Positions 1 through 9,661 of a DNA stretch of 64,000 bases are shown in pieces. Origin of the DNA: Jonesia quinghaiensis DSM 15701 (lineage in GTDB: Bacteria; Actinomycetota; Actinomycetes; Actinomycetales; Cellulomonadaceae); assembly GCF_000423205.1 (NCBI RefSeq), contig NZ_KE383990.1:311230-375229 (forward strand), in the 5' to 3' direction. The notes under the pieces are model-generated. The model was not told the DNA's origin. It worked only from the letters and a program-made list of their open reading frames with translations, and ran no database searches. The position numbers and the translations under genes are program-made. The stretch's first letter is position 1. Every line of letters starts with the position of its first letter.

Positions 1-71
1 AGTTTTTCCGCTTGCTCGCGACCTAACTTTTTCACGTCGGCCGGGGAGCCCACCTGGTCGAGGTAGCCCAT
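1..71 (-). CDS. dxs: 1-deoxy-D-xylulose-5-phosphate synthase, N-terminal fragment (cut by window edge)
   Basis: Only the first 23 complete codons lie in the window. They read MGYLDQVGSPADVKKLGREQ followed by AEK, which matches the conserved start of DXS (MGLL..I..P.DLK.L...QL), the thiamine-diphosphate enzyme that opens the MEP isoprenoid pathway. A strong ribosome binding site (GGAGGGG) ends 2 nt before the ATG at 71. In related actinobacteria dxs lies close to aconitase, as here. The identification rests on a short N-terminus and on context, so it is likely but not certain. The 182 bp between this start and the next gene carries no other coding signal and probably holds two divergent promoters. 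Confidence 0.6.
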   Translation of the reverse strand, partial: MGYLDQVGSPADVKKLGREQAEK

Positions 72-253
72 CACCCCTCCATCTGTAGATAAGGGCACAA
101 CGTTGTGTGTGCCTGTCAGAACTCTTAACTGTAGTTTCTCGCGCGGCTGCTGGCTAACTCGGGAACGGCATCGTTCAGCGATTTTCGCCAACTTCACAGT
201 GACACGCGGTCGCGCTGTGGTGAACGCCATGGCATCGCCGGGATACTTAACGG

Positions 254-1162
254 GTGTCTTCCGCGCTCCCCTTCATAACAGCCAACGACGTTGGTTTAGT
301 CCATGACCTTTTGTCACGCCATGTCTCGCAGTGGAAACCATTGCCCATCCGCTGTGTTGGGCAGGGTTGGGACACGATCATTTTTGATGTTGGTGACGGT
401 CTTGTTGCTCGTTTTCCGGTGCGAGCACAATCCGTTGACACCATCATGCGTGAGCAACAGTGGCTTGGATACATCGCTTCCGTGATCGCTACAAACACCC
501 CGCAAGTGGTTCACACCTGTCCCCCAGACGACACTTTCCCCTACCCCTGGCTCGTGACGCGTTGGGTTGACGGGGACCTTGCCCTCGGCTGTTCCCCGGA
601 TCTCCGGGACCGTGCTGCGCGCTCTCTGGCTCTTGCTGTGGCGTCTTTGCATCGTGAGGCACCGCGCGATGCACCAACGAACCCTTTTCGCGGTGTGGCG
701 CTTGGTGTGCGGTTAGAGCGCCTGAGCGATGACGTGAATTGCCCAGAGATGCTTCCCTACTCAGAAAGGTTGCTGCACGCTGTTGCTGACGCGCCAACCT
801 ATGACGGCGCGTTGGTGTGGTGTCATGGCGACTTGCACCCGGGGAATTTTCTTCTTGATGAGCAGGGTGATCTGGCTGGTGTGATCGACTTTGGGGATCT
901 GACACGCGGTGACCCTGCAGTGGATTGTGCAACCGCGTGGCTGAGTTTCACATCGGCTGGGCGTGCCACCTACTTTGAAACGTATTGTCAGGCACGTGGG
1001 TTAGATAACGATGCCCGTGTTTCGTTGATCTCTCGGTCACGTGGGTGGGCGGTAGCAGCTTTTATTGCGCCTCTGCTCACTTCCCCGTTGGCCTCTGAGC
1101 GTTACCGTGCACTTGGTCGTTACGGCTTGTCCCAGGTTCTCCTTGATGACTCACTGACCTGA
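254..1162 (+). CDS. APH-fold phosphotransferase (aminoglycoside phosphotransferase family)
   Basis: A 302-residue protein-kinase-like phosphotransferase. The catalytic loop is plain: CHGDLHPGNFLL (about residues 193-204) supplies the base Asp and the Asn, and VIDFGD (about residues 213-218) is the metal-binding DFG-like motif. The N-terminal lobe has GQGWDTIIFDVGDGLVARFP, typical of the nucleotide-binding strands of this family. Members phosphorylate aminoglycosides, macrolides, choline, homoserine or other small hydroxyl compounds; nothing here fixes the substrate, and resistance should not be assumed. The start is GTG, chosen because the conserved N-lobe begins shortly after it; no clear Shine-Dalgarno sequence precedes it. 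It is transcribed away from dxs and appears monocistronic. Confidence 0.85.
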   Translation: MSSALPFITANDVGLVHDLLSRHVSQWKPLPIRCVGQGWDTIIFDVGDGLVARFPVRAQSVDTIMREQQWLGYIASVIATNTPQVVHTCPPDDTFPYPWLVTRWVDGDLALGCSPDLRDRAARSLALAVASLHREAPRDAPTNPFRGVALGVRLERLSDDVNCPEMLPYSERLLHAVADAPTYDGALVWCHGDLHPGNFLLDEQGDLAGVIDFGDLTRGDPAVDCATAWLSFTSAGRATYFETYCQARGLDNDARVSLISRSRGWAVAAFIAPLLTSPLASERYRALGRYGLSQVLLDDSLT

Positions 1163-1216
1163 GCACAAACACACTGACAGGACGGTGGACTGTTGTGCGG
1201 CACGTGGACAACGCCG

Positions 1217-1528
1217 TTAGGGAAAGCCGATGGCTCGCAGCAGCGCAGCCGCGAGGGTGCCAGCAATGACCACAACCAGAAATGGTGCCCGCAGAAGCAA
1301 CGCAATGAAAGCGACAACCAATGCACCAAGGCGAGCATCAGCGTGTATTCCCTCTCCTGATGACAATGCGTTGGTGATCACTAACCCAGCGAGCAAACCG
1401 ACTGTGACGTGGTTGGCAATGGTGATGACCCGAGGGTCATCAAACCAAGAATCCGGCAGCAGGTAACCTGCCAGTTTGACCGCGTAGGACAACGCCGCGG
1501 CGCACACAATCCACACCCACATCGTCAT
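1217..1528 (-). CDS. azlD: AzlD-family branched-chain amino acid export subunit
   Basis: A 103-residue, very hydrophobic protein with about four membrane spans. The length and the SYAVKLAGYLLPDSW start with the TIANHVTVGLLAGLVITNAL stretch fit AzlD, the small partner of AzlC in branched-chain amino acid (or azaleucine) efflux. The ATG at 1526-1528 was chosen over longer upstream frames because it overlaps the AzlC stop as ATGA, the usual coupled arrangement. It is the second gene of a two-gene leftward operon. Substrate is known only from the family. Confidence 0.85.
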   Translation of the reverse strand: MTMWVWIVCAAALSYAVKLAGYLLPDSWFDDPRVITIANHVTVGLLAGLVITNALSSGEGIHADARLGALVVAFIALLLRAPFLVVVIAGTLAAALLRAIGFP

Positions 1529-2238
1529 GGCGTAGTTTCCCCTCTGGTCAGTGAGTTGTTGCTGTGGGCTTTGACGGCAACCACCCACCCCCACAGTCCA
1601 GCGACCAAGGCTGCTAGAACGATTGGCACACCAGTTGGTGTCACCGGGAGCACAAGGACAGTGATGAGCGCTGCCACCAAAGCCACGGAGCGCATTGACC
1701 GTTGTGTGAGCCGCGGCCATAGCAACCCGAGGAACGCTGCCACCGCAGCACCATCGAGACCCCATTGTGCAGGGTCACCGATGTGTTGCCCGCCTAAGGC
1801 TCCCACAAGGGTGAACACATTCCACAGAACAAAAACACCGACACCTGCCGTCCAGAAACCGCGGTTACGTTCTTCTGCGGTGTCTTGCACACTTGCCGTC
1901 CCGGCAGATTCATCAATAGTGACATGTGCTGCAATGAACTTCATGATGCCCTTCGGGGCAATAAGGGCCTTCATCTGAGCACCGTAAATAGCGTTGCGCA
2001 GGTACAACAGCGTTGCTGCCCCACACGCTGCGGCTGGGCTGCCACCGGTGGAGATCACTCCAATGAAGGCGAACTGCGAGCCGCCGGTAAACATCAGCAG
2101 GCTCAGCGCAGCTGTTTGTCCAACGGTGAGACCAGCCGCTACGGACAACGCACCAAAGGAAATGCCATACAACCCGGTAGCTATGGAAATGGATATCCCC
2201 ATCACAACCGCTGGAGAGAACGTGGGAAGGAACCGCAT
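1525..2238 (-). CDS. azlC: AzlC-family branched-chain amino acid exporter subunit
   Basis: The larger subunit of an AzlCD-type exporter, about 237 residues with several membrane helices. Family hallmarks are GISFGALSVAAGLTVGQ near the N-terminus, FTGGSQFAFIGVI in the middle and LLYLRNAIYGAQMK after it. It overlaps azlD by 4 nt (ATGA), so the two are translationally coupled. The start is ambiguous: a GTG at 2265 would add nine residues. I prefer the ATG at 2238 because a TACGAT hexamer sits 7 nt before it, suggesting a leaderless start, and the GTG has no ribosome binding site. Confidence 0.85.
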   Translation of the reverse strand: MRFLPTFSPAVVMGISISIATGLYGISFGALSVAAGLTVGQTAALSLLMFTGGSQFAFIGVISTGGSPAAACGAATLLYLRNAIYGAQMKALIAPKGIMKFIAAHVTIDESAGTASVQDTAEERNRGFWTAGVGVFVLWNVFTLVGALGGQHIGDPAQWGLDGAAVAAFLGLLWPRLTQRSMRSVALVAALITVLVLPVTPTGVPIVLAALVAGLWGWVVAVKAHSNNSLTRGETTP

Positions 2239-2300
2239 AGTGGTGATCGTATCGGTGGGCAGCACCAGGGCGATCAGGAGTCCACGGCGCTACTCATACG

Positions 2301-2338
2301 ACTGTGGGGCCGCCCAGTAATCTGGACGGCCCCACAGT
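2301..2338. terminator. Strong hairpin between acnA and azlC
   Basis: Two 17-nt arms (2301-2317 and 2322-2338) pair with a single C/A mismatch around a TAAT loop. It lies just after the acnA stop and before azlC, so it most likely ends the aconitase transcript. No long U tract follows on either strand. Confidence 0.7.
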
Positions 2339-2352
2339 CATAATCTTTCGTG

Positions 2353-5109
2353 TTACGCGGTCACGAGTGAACGCAGCACGTATTGCAAGATTCCGCCGTT
2401 GCGGTAGTAGTCCGCTTCACCTGGTGTGTCGATGCGCACCACAGCGTCGAATGCAACAGAGGTTCCGTCTGGTTTGGTTGCTGTCACCTGCACGGCCGAC
2501 GGGGTTGCCCCGTCATTGAGTGCGGTGATGCCTGAGATGTCGAACACCTCAGTTCCATCGATGCCCAACGAGTCTGCGGTCTCTCCTGCTGGGAATTGCA
2601 GCGGAAGAACACCCATACCGATGAGGTTCGAACGGTGAATACGCTCAAAGCTTTCAGCGATCACAGCCTTGACCCCAAGCAGTGCGGTGCCCTTAGCAGC
2701 CCAGTCACGGGAAGAACCAGAACCGTATTCTTTTCCACCCAACACAACAAGAGGGATCTCGGCGCGCTGGTAATCCTGTGACGCATCGTAAATGAAGGAC
2801 TGTTCACCGGTGAGGAAGTTGAACGTGTAGCCACCTTCAACGTCGGTGAGCAGTTGGTTGCGCAACCGGATGTTTGCGAATGTGCCACGAATCATCACTT
2901 CGTGGTTGCCTCGACGTGAACCGTAGGAGTTGAAGTTACGACGCTCCACCCCGTTCGCTTCAAGGTACTGCGCAGCAGGGGTACCAGGCTTAATGGCACC
3001 AGCTGGGCTGATGTGGTCAGTAGTGACCGAGTCACCAAGTTTGGCGAGCACACGCGCTGCCGCAATGTCGGTCACCGGCTGAGGTTCGCGGTCCATACCC
3101 TCAAAGTATGGGGGCTTGCGCACATAGGTGGACTCAGCATCCCACTCAAAGGTGTTACCAACCGGGGTTGGTAGTGAACGCCAACGGTCATCCCCCGCAA
3201 AGACATCCGCGTAGTCCTTGACGAACATCTCGCGGTCAATCGTTGCATCGATGGTGGCCTGAACCTCTTCAGGTGTGGGCCAAATGTCCTTGAGGAAGAC
3301 TGGTGCGCCCTGCTGGTCAAAGCCAAGCGGTTCCGTGTCGAAGTCAAAGGACATGGTGCCTGCGAGCGCATACGCGACGACAAGAGGTGGTGATGCCAAG
3401 TAGTTCATCTTGACGTCTGGGTTGATGCGGCCTTCGAAGTTCCGGTTTCCGGAGAGTACTGACACGATTGCGAGGTCGTGTTCGTTCACTGCGGTGGAGA
3501 CGTTTTCGTCGAGTGGACCGGAGTTACCGATGCATGTTGCGCAGCCGTAACCTACCAGGTGGAAGCCGAGCTTCTCGAGGTAGGGCCATAGGCCGGCTTT
3601 TTCGTAGTAGTTGGTGACTACTTGTGAGCCTGGTGCCATGGAGGTTTTGACCCATGGTTTGGCGTCGAGTCCACGTTCTACTGCTTTTTTGGCGAGGATC
3701 GCTGCTGCCAGCATCACCGAGGGGTTTGAGGTGTTGGTGCATGAGGTGATGGATGCGATGGCAACTGCACCGTTGAAGAGCCCGAAGGTGCGCCCTTGGG
3801 TGTCTGTGACCTCGACGACGTCTTGTCCGTGTTCGGAGATAGCTGGGGAGTCTGATGCTGGGAATGACTCTTTTTCAGCTTCGTCGATGAGGTTGGCTGT
3901 GGTGGACACATAGTTTGGTAGGTCGCGGTCGAACTGTTCTTTTGCGCGGGTCAGTTCGATGCGGTCTTGTGGTCGCTTTGGTCCGGCGATGGAGGGCACC
4001 ACGGTGGAGAGGTCGAGTTCAAGGTATTCGGAGAACTGTGGCTCGTGGTAGTTGGGGTCTGTTGGGTCCAACCACAGACCTTGTTCCTTAGCGTATGCCT
4101 CAACCAATGCGAGTGATTCTGGTGAGCGCCCGGTGAGGCGTAGGTAGTCCAGGGTGACACTATCGATGGGGAAGATCGCTGCGGTGGAGCCAAACTCTGG
4201 GCTCATGTTTCCGATGGTTGCGCGGTTAGCGAGAGGAACCTGGGCAACACCTGCACCGTAGAACTCAACGAACTTGCCCACTACCCCGTGGTGGCGCAGC
4301 ATTTGGGTGATGGTGAGGACGACGTCAGTTGCGGTGACCCCTGCGGGGATGGATCCGGTGAGTTTGAATCCAACGACGCGTGGGATGAGCATGGAGACTG
4401 GTTGGCCGAGCATCGCTGCTTCGGCTTCGATGCCACCTACACCCCATCCGAGGACACCGAGTCCGTTGACCATGGTGGTGTGTGAGTCAGTACCGACGCA
4501 GGTGTCTGGGTAGGCGCGGAGCACTCCGCCGACCTCACGGGTCATGACCGTGCGGGCGAGGTATTCAATGTTGACTTGGTGGACGATTCCGGTGCCTGGT
4601 GGGACAACTTTGAATTCTTCGAATGCGGTTTGGCCCCAGCGTAGGAACTGGTAGCGCTCGCGGTTGCGCTCGTATTCGAGTTCAACGTTGCGTTCGAAAG
4701 CGTCGCGGCGCCCGGCAACGTCGATTTGCACGGAGTGGTCGATCACGAGCTCTGCGGGTGCGAGGGGGTTGATGCGTTCTGGGTCGCCGCCGAGTTCTAC
4801 CACTGCTTCGCGCATGGTGGCGAGGTCAACGACGCAGGGCACTCCTGTGAAGTCCTGCATGATGACGCGGGCTGGGGTGAATTGGATTTCGGTGTTGGGC
4901 TGGGTTGTTGGGTCCCAGTGCGCGAGCGCTTGGATGTGCTCAGCGGTGATGTTTGCGCCGTCCTCTGTGCGCAGCAGGTTTTCGGCGAGGATTTTGAGAC
5001 TGTAGGGCAGCTTTTCAAGACCAGGGACCGCTGATAGGCGGAAAATCTCGTATGAGGCCCCGTTGACCTCGAGGGAGCCCTTGGACCTGAATGTGTCGAC
5101 GTTACTCAC
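2353..5109 (-). CDS. acnA: Aconitate hydratase (aconitase A)
   Basis: TCA-cycle enzyme that isomerises citrate to isocitrate in the cytoplasm through a 4Fe-4S cluster. The 918-residue protein has the cluster cysteines in SCTNTSN (about residue 460) and [12 protein letters not shown] (about residue 524), substrate-site stretches such as [25 protein letters not shown], and the C-terminal swivel domain with [10 protein letters not shown] and [17 protein letters not shown]. The GTG at 5107-5109 is preferred over an in-frame start 111 nt upstream: AAGGAG lies before it and the mature N-terminus ([12 protein letters not shown]) matches actinobacterial AcnA. It is monocistronic, with a palindromic operator and promoter about 145-175 bp upstream and a hairpin downstream. 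Confidence 0.97.
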   Translation of the reverse strand: MSNVDTFRSKGSLEVNGASYEIFRLSAVPGLEKLPYSLKILAENLLRTEDGANITAEHIQALAHWDPTTQPNTEIQFTPARVIMQDFTGVPCVVDLATMREAVVELGGDPERINPLAPAELVIDHSVQIDVAGRRDAFERNVELEYERNRERYQFLRWGQTAFEEFKVVPPGTGIVHQVNIEYLARTVMTREVGGVLRAYPDTCVGTDSHTTMVNGLGVLGWGVGGIEAEAAMLGQPVSMLIPRVVGFKLTGSIPAGVTATDVVLTITQMLRHHGVVGKFVEFYGAGVAQVPLANRATIGNMSPEFGSTAAIFPIDSVTLDYLRLTGRSPESLALVEAYAKEQGLWLDPTDPNYHEPQFSEYLELDLSTVVPSIAGPKRPQDRIELTRAKEQFDRDLPNYVSTTANLIDEAEKESFPASDSPAISEHGQDVVEVTDTQGRTFGLFNGAVAIASITSCTNTSNPSVMLAAAILAKKAVERGLDAKPWVKTSMAPGSQVVTNYYEKAGLWPYLEKLGFHLVGYGCATCIGNSGPLDENVSTAVNEHDLAIVSVLSGNRNFEGRINPDVKMNYLASPPLVVAYALAGTMSFDFDTEPLGFDQQGAPVFLKDIWPTPEEVQATIDATIDREMFVKDYADVFAGDDRWRSLPTPVGNTFEWDAESTYVRKPPYFEGMDREPQPVTDIAAARVLAKLGDSVTTDHISPAGAIKPGTPAAQYLEANGVERRNFNSYGSRRGNHEVMIRGTFANIRLRNQLLTDVEGGYTFNFLTGEQSFIYDASQDYQRAEIPLVVLGGKEYGSGSSRDWAAKGTALLGVKAVIAESFERIHRSNLIGMGVLPLQFPAGETADSLGIDGTEVFDISGITALNDGATPSAVQVTATKPDGTSVAFDAVVRIDTPGEADYYRNGGILQYVLRSLVTA

Positions 5110-5252
5110 GGACACTCCTTCATCATTGGCGAGTTCCGGCCACCATCTTTGGCGGCACACGCCGCACTGTGGGGCAACCATGGGGGAGCGAAACCACGTG
5201 TGGTTTGCTGTGGCGCGCACACGCGCCGTGACTAGTGCTGTGTTTCACCGCC

Positions 5253-5283
5253 ATCATACACGATGTATCTTGACGTCAAGATA
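5253..5283 (-). promoter_or_regulatory. acnA promoter with perfect 18-bp palindromic operator
   Basis: Positions 5266-5283 read TATCTTGACGTCAAGATA, a perfect palindrome. On the minus strand it contains TTGACG as a -35 element (5274-5279), followed 15 nt later by TATGAT as the -10 (5253-5258), so a bound repressor would cover the -35. The sequence resembles operators of the UrtR/MarR group, which includes TamR, known to control aconitase in Streptomyces. The regulator assignment is inference; no such regulator gene is in the window. Confidence 0.65.
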
Positions 5284-5323
5284 AATCACTTGTGTGTTGC
5301 GTAAATCGCGGCTTCTTTCCACG

Positions 5324-6172
5324 CTACTCCCCCACTGCTAGTGCAGCATCGCACGCAGCCCACACATCGTCGCCGAAGTTACTCACTACCGTGACCGAGC
5401 GAGCAACACGACGAGTCCGGTTATCCAGGCGCGACATGAACGCCACCCCGGGGTCGCATCCTTCGATGTAAGGAGTCAGGGAGTCACCGTCTTTGAACAA
5501 CCAAAACCCGTAGCCATAAACACCCTCATCGCTTTGCGCGTGCGGGCTTCACATCTGAGAGACCGTGGCTGCAGAAAGAAACGTGCCACGCAGCAGGAAC
5601 TCCCAAAAACGCGCAATATCAGTGACAGTTGTGAAAGCGCCGCCTGCCCCTGTGTCTTTCACATCAACGGAGTAAATATTTGTGTACCACCCGCCCTCAC
5701 CGTCTTCGATGTAGGAGTACGCGCACCCCTGCGGCAGCCGGTCAAGTTCGTAGTAGCCGGTTCGTGTCATCCCTGCTGGGAGAAAGAGGTTACGCCCCAA
5801 CCACTGATCAAACACCTCGCCGGTGACAGATTCGAGGATTCGACCCAGCAGCACATAGCCACTGTTGTTGTACCGAAAGGTCCCCTCAGTGTCGGGGACT
5901 GCGGGACGGTCAGCGAAGAGCGGGTACAGGTCTAGTTTGCCCGCCTCAATAAGGTGCATTATTGAGGCGGCAATGAACGCTTTCCCCGCGGACGCAGTCG
6001 CGAATCTTGTCTCAGCAGTGTTGGCGCGCTCATTCACCAGATCTGCGTAGCCCCACGCCCTAGTTCGCATCGCTGGGAGTAACACCCAGTCAGCCCCATA
6101 GGAGGCATCACAGAGCGCGCCACGAACGGCGGGCTCTTCACGAACTACAGGAGTTTCTTGCTCTTTGGTCAT
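5324..6172 (-). pseudogene. Serine hydrolase (class C beta-lactamase/DD-peptidase fold), decayed
   Basis: Remnant of a penicillin-binding-protein-like serine hydrolase. It retains the SxxK nucleophile motif (SAGK, about residue 63) and the YxN motif (YNNSGY), plus a C-terminal YGYGFWL and EGCDPGVAF. Two defects are visible. After LIEAGKLDL the protein jumps straight to PLFADRP, losing the roughly 60 residues that normally carry the LLxHTSG segment. An in-frame TGA at 5549-5551 interrupts it; the frame then stays open for 74 more codons of clear homology to a TAG at 5324-5326. The start ATG at 6172 has AAGGAA upstream. Sequencing error could explain the stop but not the internal deletion. Confidence 0.8.
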
Positions 6173-6203
6173 CACGGTGCGTTCCTTGCCTGAAAGGCAT
6201 GGT

Positions 6204-6215
6204 CGGTCCGGACCG
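6204..6215. promoter_or_regulatory. 12-bp palindrome upstream of the hydrolase pseudogene
   Basis: CGGTCCGGACCG is a perfect palindrome about 32 bp before the pseudogene start, in the only non-coding stretch between it and the methyltransferase stop. It could be an old operator for the hydrolase gene; symmetry does not extend further, so support is weak. Confidence 0.3.
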
Positions 6216-6276
6216 TGATGACCATACCGACATGGCACCACACCAAGCCACAGATTTTCCGTGGACTCAGCGAAAA

Positions 6277-7569
6277 TTACCCGCGGGTCAATACTGCCAA
6301 ACACTCCACGTGGTGGGTCATCGGGAACAGATCAAAGGCCCGCACAGAACTCACGGTGTACCCGGCTTCTGCGAAGAAAGCGATGTCCCGGCCCAGTGCA
6401 GCAGGGTCGCAGGCAACATACACAATGGTGGCTGGCTCAAGGGCAGCAAGGGCATCAACAACCTTTTTGCCAGCACCCACTCGCGGTGGGTCAAGAACAA
6501 CCACGTCGACGCTGCCACCAATGCCTTGGCGAAGCACGGACGCTACATCCCCTTCGATCAGACGCACGTGCTCCCCTGCATCGTCCTGCGATGCCCCAAG
6601 GACGTTTCTGCGGGCATCACGCAAAGCGTGAGTGTTGCCCTCAATACCAACTACCGAGCCCGATGCCCCTACGCGGTCCGCCAACGGCACCGTAAAGAGC
6701 CCTGAGCCGCAGTAAGCATCAAGAATGCTGCGACCGGTTACGTCGCCCAACGCGTCAAGCACAGCGTTTACCAGCACTGAGGGGGCATCAACGTGAACTT
6801 GCCAAAACCCGTTAGCAGCAACCCGGTAGCGGTATGTGGTCTCCCCAACACTCACCTGTTCGGTGACGTTGCGGCGCGCGTTGGGGCGAACATCAATGTG
6901 TCCTTTACGCAGCGGCTCCCCATCACCTGTGACCACACCAGCCCCAGCAGAGGGCGCAACAACTTCCAGTCGCATATCAGTGGGCCAGGTCCGGGTAAAG
7001 ATACCTTGTTCGCGGGCAAGTTCGCGGGCTTCATCAGTTGCCAGTGGCATGTCATTCAATGGGACAAGATCATGGGAACGGTGACGGTACATGCCGGCCC
7101 GGCCTCGAGCATCGGCAACGACCTCAAACCGAGTACGCCACCCCCACCCGGCCTGCGGTGATTCGTTTTCTTGGGCTTGCTGCTCACGCGGTGCAGCCTC
7201 AACGATGCCATCCCAGGTGTAGCCACCTAAACGCTGCAGTTGATCTGCGACAACCTGACGTTTCCATTCACGCTGGTACGTCAAGGACACGTGTGCAAGA
7301 TCAGCACCACCAACATGGTGACGGCGCGCCTGAGCCCACGAGTTCACAACACGATGCTCACTAGCATCAAGGACTTCCACCAGTTCACCACGCCAGAAAC
7401 GAGACTCTTGATCCCCCTCTGTCAACCGCACCAGCACCCGCTCACCAGGGATAACATCGCGAACAAAGACCACTCGGCCATCACTACGACCAACACACTC
7501 ACCACCATGGGCGGCGCGGTCCACCGTCACCTCAATTGTTTGACCAACAACTGATGCGTTTTGTGACAT
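6277..7569 (-). CDS. Class I SAM-dependent uracil-C5 RNA methyltransferase, TrmA/RlmCD type with TRAM domain
   Basis: A 430-residue cytoplasmic RNA-modifying enzyme. The N-terminal TRAM RNA-binding domain spans about residues 1-65; the SAM-binding motif LDAYCGSGLFTVPLA, the LDPPRVG motif and the catalytic-cysteine segment VYVACDPAALGRD follow in order near the C-terminus. This is the order in TrmA, RlmC and RlmD, which methylate uracil C5 in tRNA or 23S rRNA. The N-terminal iron-sulphur cysteines of RlmD are absent. The ATG at 7569 is preferred over one 15 nt upstream because TGAGG sits at proper spacing. It lies just after the permease stop, so the two are probably co-transcribed. The exact RNA target cannot be told from sequence. 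Confidence 0.88.
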   Translation of the reverse strand: MSQNASVVGQTIEVTVDRAAHGGECVGRSDGRVVFVRDVIPGERVLVRLTEGDQESRFWRGELVEVLDASEHRVVNSWAQARRHHVGGADLAHVSLTYQREWKRQVVADQLQRLGGYTWDGIVEAAPREQQAQENESPQAGWGWRTRFEVVADARGRAGMYRHRSHDLVPLNDMPLATDEARELAREQGIFTRTWPTDMRLEVVAPSAGAGVVTGDGEPLRKGHIDVRPNARRNVTEQVSVGETTYRYRVAANGFWQVHVDAPSVLVNAVLDALGDVTGRSILDAYCGSGLFTVPLADRVGASGSVVGIEGNTHALRDARRNVLGASQDDAGEHVRLIEGDVASVLRQGIGGSVDVVVLDPPRVGAGKKVVDALAALEPATIVYVACDPAALGRDIAFFAEAGYTVSSVRAFDLFPMTHHVECLAVLTRG

Positions 7570-7576
7570 GAAAACC

Positions 7577-9643
7577 TCATTCATCTAGTGCCCGCGGTTG
7601 ACCCGACTGGGTGAAGTGCGTGTGCTCAATCCCCACTGTGCGCGAGGACGCCAGCTGCCACGGTACCGCAGAGATGACAACGCCGGGGGTGAACAGCAGC
7701 CGTGACTTCAACCTCATCGCACTTTGATTGTGCAAAAACTGCTCCCACCAGTGCCCCACAACATACTCAGGAACATAGACAACCACCAGATCCCGCGGCG
7801 ACTCACGGCGAATAGAACGCACATAAGACAGCACTGGGCGCGTGATTTCTCGGTACGGAGAGGTCAGGACGCGAAGGGGAACGGGGAGGTCTAAAGCCTC
7901 CCACTGTTTAGTGAGGTCTTCAGCTTCAGCCCCATCCACACCAACCGTCACCGCTTCAAGGGTATTGGGACGTGTTGCTCGCGCGTAAGAAATAGCGCGC
8001 ATCGTTGGTTTGTGGATCTTGGATACCAGCACAATGGCGTGGACCCGTGACGGTAACGCCCGTGCCGTACGGATATCTTCGTCCAACGCCAACTCCCGTG
8101 ACACAGCATCATAGTGGCGGCGAATCGCCTGCATAATCAGGAACAACACAGCCATGATGAGGATCGTTATCCACGCGCCGTGAAGGAATTTGGTGATAAA
8201 CACGACGATGAGCACTGTGCCGGTCATGATGAAACCGACAACATTGATCACACGGGATCTGCGCATCGATCGGCGTTCAGTAGGATCAGCAGCTTTACGC
8301 AACCGCGCTGTCCAGTGTTTCACCATTCCTAGTTGACTCAGGGTGAAAGAAATAAAAACACCAACAATATACAACTGGATCAGGCGCGTAACCTGCGCAT
8401 CAAAAATCCAAATCAACACGATCGCACCGGCCGCGAGCGTCAAAATGCCGTTCGAGAACGCTAGACGGTCTCCTCTGGTGTGCATTTGACGAGGTAGGTA
8501 ACCGTCGCGCGCCAAGATTGAACCCAACACAGGGAAACCATTAAATGCAGTGTTCGCAGCAAGAATCAAAATGACTCCGGTAATCGCAGACACCACATAG
8601 AACAACCACGGCGTCGAAGCAAAGACCACCTCAGCCAACTGCGAAATAACAGGGTGCTGGACGTAATCCTCAGGTACTGGACCACCATTGAGGCTTAACT
8701 GCTCCGCAGGGTTCTCGACATACTTCACACCACTTGCAACAGCCAACGTAAGGATTGACCCCAGCATCAATGCCGAGATTGATCCCAACAACAACAGCGT
8801 TGTGGCCGCATTTTTCGACTTTGGTTTTTGGAACGCTGGAACACCATTTGAAATTGCCTCAACCCCCGTCAAAGCCGCACACCCCGATGCGAAGGCGCGA
8901 GCAATGAGAATCGCACCGCCCAACCCCACCAGACCTTGGTCAAATGCAGCTTCAGTGGTCACACTAAATCCAGCGCTTGGCGCCTCCATCAACGACCCAG
9001 TGATGGTTTGCACAAACCCCAAAACAGCCATCAACCCGATAGCAGCCATAAAGAGATACACAGGCAGCGCGAAAGCCCGCCCAGACTCCTTAACCCCACG
9101 AAGGTTCATGACCGTCAAGAAACCCACCAGCACAACAGCAAGAAGAGTTTCGTGCCCCCGCAACGCCGGAATCGCTGACGACGCATACTGTGCACCTGAG
9201 GAAATAGAGACCGCAACAGTCAGTACATAGTCAACAAGCAAGGCACTCGCCACAGACACTCCAGCACGACCGCCAAGGTTCTCACTCACAACCTCGTAGT
9301 CCCCGCCACCTGACGGATAAGCACGCACATTCTGCCGGTAGGAGGCCACCACAACAAGCAGCACAACAATGACTGCCAACCCCACCCATGGCGAAATCGT
9401 GATCGCCGTAACCCCCGCCAACGCCAAGGTCAACAAAATTTCATCCGGTGCATAAGCCACTGATGACAGCGCATCTGAAGCAAACACCGGCAGGGCGAGC
9501 CGCTTGGGGAGCAAGGTGTGCCCTAAGCGGTCAGAGTTCATTGGTCGCCCAAGGAGCAACCTCTTGGCGACGTTAATAATGTCCGACACGTTGAGTAATG
9601 CTATGCCCATTCGACGCTTCGTGTTACCCCTACACCGCGACAT
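7577..9643 (-). CDS. APC-superfamily permease, KimA-like (probable potassium importer)
   Basis: A 688-residue protein with about 12 membrane helices over the first two-thirds (FASDALSSVAYAPDEILLTLALAG opens the core) and a soluble C-terminal domain of about 180 residues. This architecture matches KimA (YdaO) of Bacillus subtilis, a KUP-like potassium importer gated by cyclic di-AMP; many databases label such proteins amino acid permeases. The divergent neighbour operon encodes two TrkA/RCK potassium-gating proteins, which favours potassium as substrate (inference). The ATG at 9643 is preceded by AAGGA; a later ATG at 9610 is possible. The start lies only 18 bp from the divergent trkA start. 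Confidence 0.75.
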   Translation of the reverse strand: MSRCRGNTKRRMGIALLNVSDIINVAKRLLLGRPMNSDRLGHTLLPKRLALPVFASDALSSVAYAPDEILLTLALAGVTAITISPWVGLAVIVVLLVVVASYRQNVRAYPSGGGDYEVVSENLGGRAGVSVASALLVDYVLTVAVSISSGAQYASSAIPALRGHETLLAVVLVGFLTVMNLRGVKESGRAFALPVYLFMAAIGLMAVLGFVQTITGSLMEAPSAGFSVTTEAAFDQGLVGLGGAILIARAFASGCAALTGVEAISNGVPAFQKPKSKNAATTLLLLGSISALMLGSILTLAVASGVKYVENPAEQLSLNGGPVPEDYVQHPVISQLAEVVFASTPWLFYVVSAITGVILILAANTAFNGFPVLGSILARDGYLPRQMHTRGDRLAFSNGILTLAAGAIVLIWIFDAQVTRLIQLYIVGVFISFTLSQLGMVKHWTARLRKAADPTERRSMRRSRVINVVGFIMTGTVLIVVFITKFLHGAWITILIMAVLFLIMQAIRRHYDAVSRELALDEDIRTARALPSRVHAIVLVSKIHKPTMRAISYARATRPNTLEAVTVGVDGAEAEDLTKQWEALDLPVPLRVLTSPYREITRPVLSYVRSIRRESPRDLVVVYVPEYVVGHWWEQFLHNQSAMRLKSRLLFTPGVVISAVPWQLASSRTVGIEHTHFTQSGQPRALDE

Positions 9644-9647
9644 GGTG

Positions 9648-9653
9648 TAGTTT
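9648..9653 (+). promoter_or_regulatory. Candidate -10 element for a leaderless trkA transcript
   Basis: TAGTTT lies 8 nt before the GTG of the first trkA gene, and there is no Shine-Dalgarno sequence. With only 18 bp to the divergent permease start, transcription of trkA most likely begins at or next to its start codon. The -35 would then lie inside the permease coding sequence. Confidence 0.4.
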
Positions 9654-9661
9654 CCTTAGTT

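Noticed and set aside
1217-1765. Long 182-codon frame for azlD
   Set aside because: The first 79 codons lie in the azlC coding region in another frame; the ATG overlapping the azlC stop gives the correct AzlD size.
1409-1978. Rightward frame of 189 codons opposite azlCD
   Set aside because: It is the antisense shadow of two well-supported membrane proteins and has no start signal or recognisable domain.
5110-5220. N-terminal extension of aconitase
   Set aside because: In frame but absent from the family; the GTG at 5109 has AAGGAG at suitable spacing.
5549-5551. TGA in the hydrolase as selenocysteine or readthrough codon
   Set aside because: The protein family has no selenocysteine, no downstream stem-loop of SECIS type is evident, and the gene has a second lesion.
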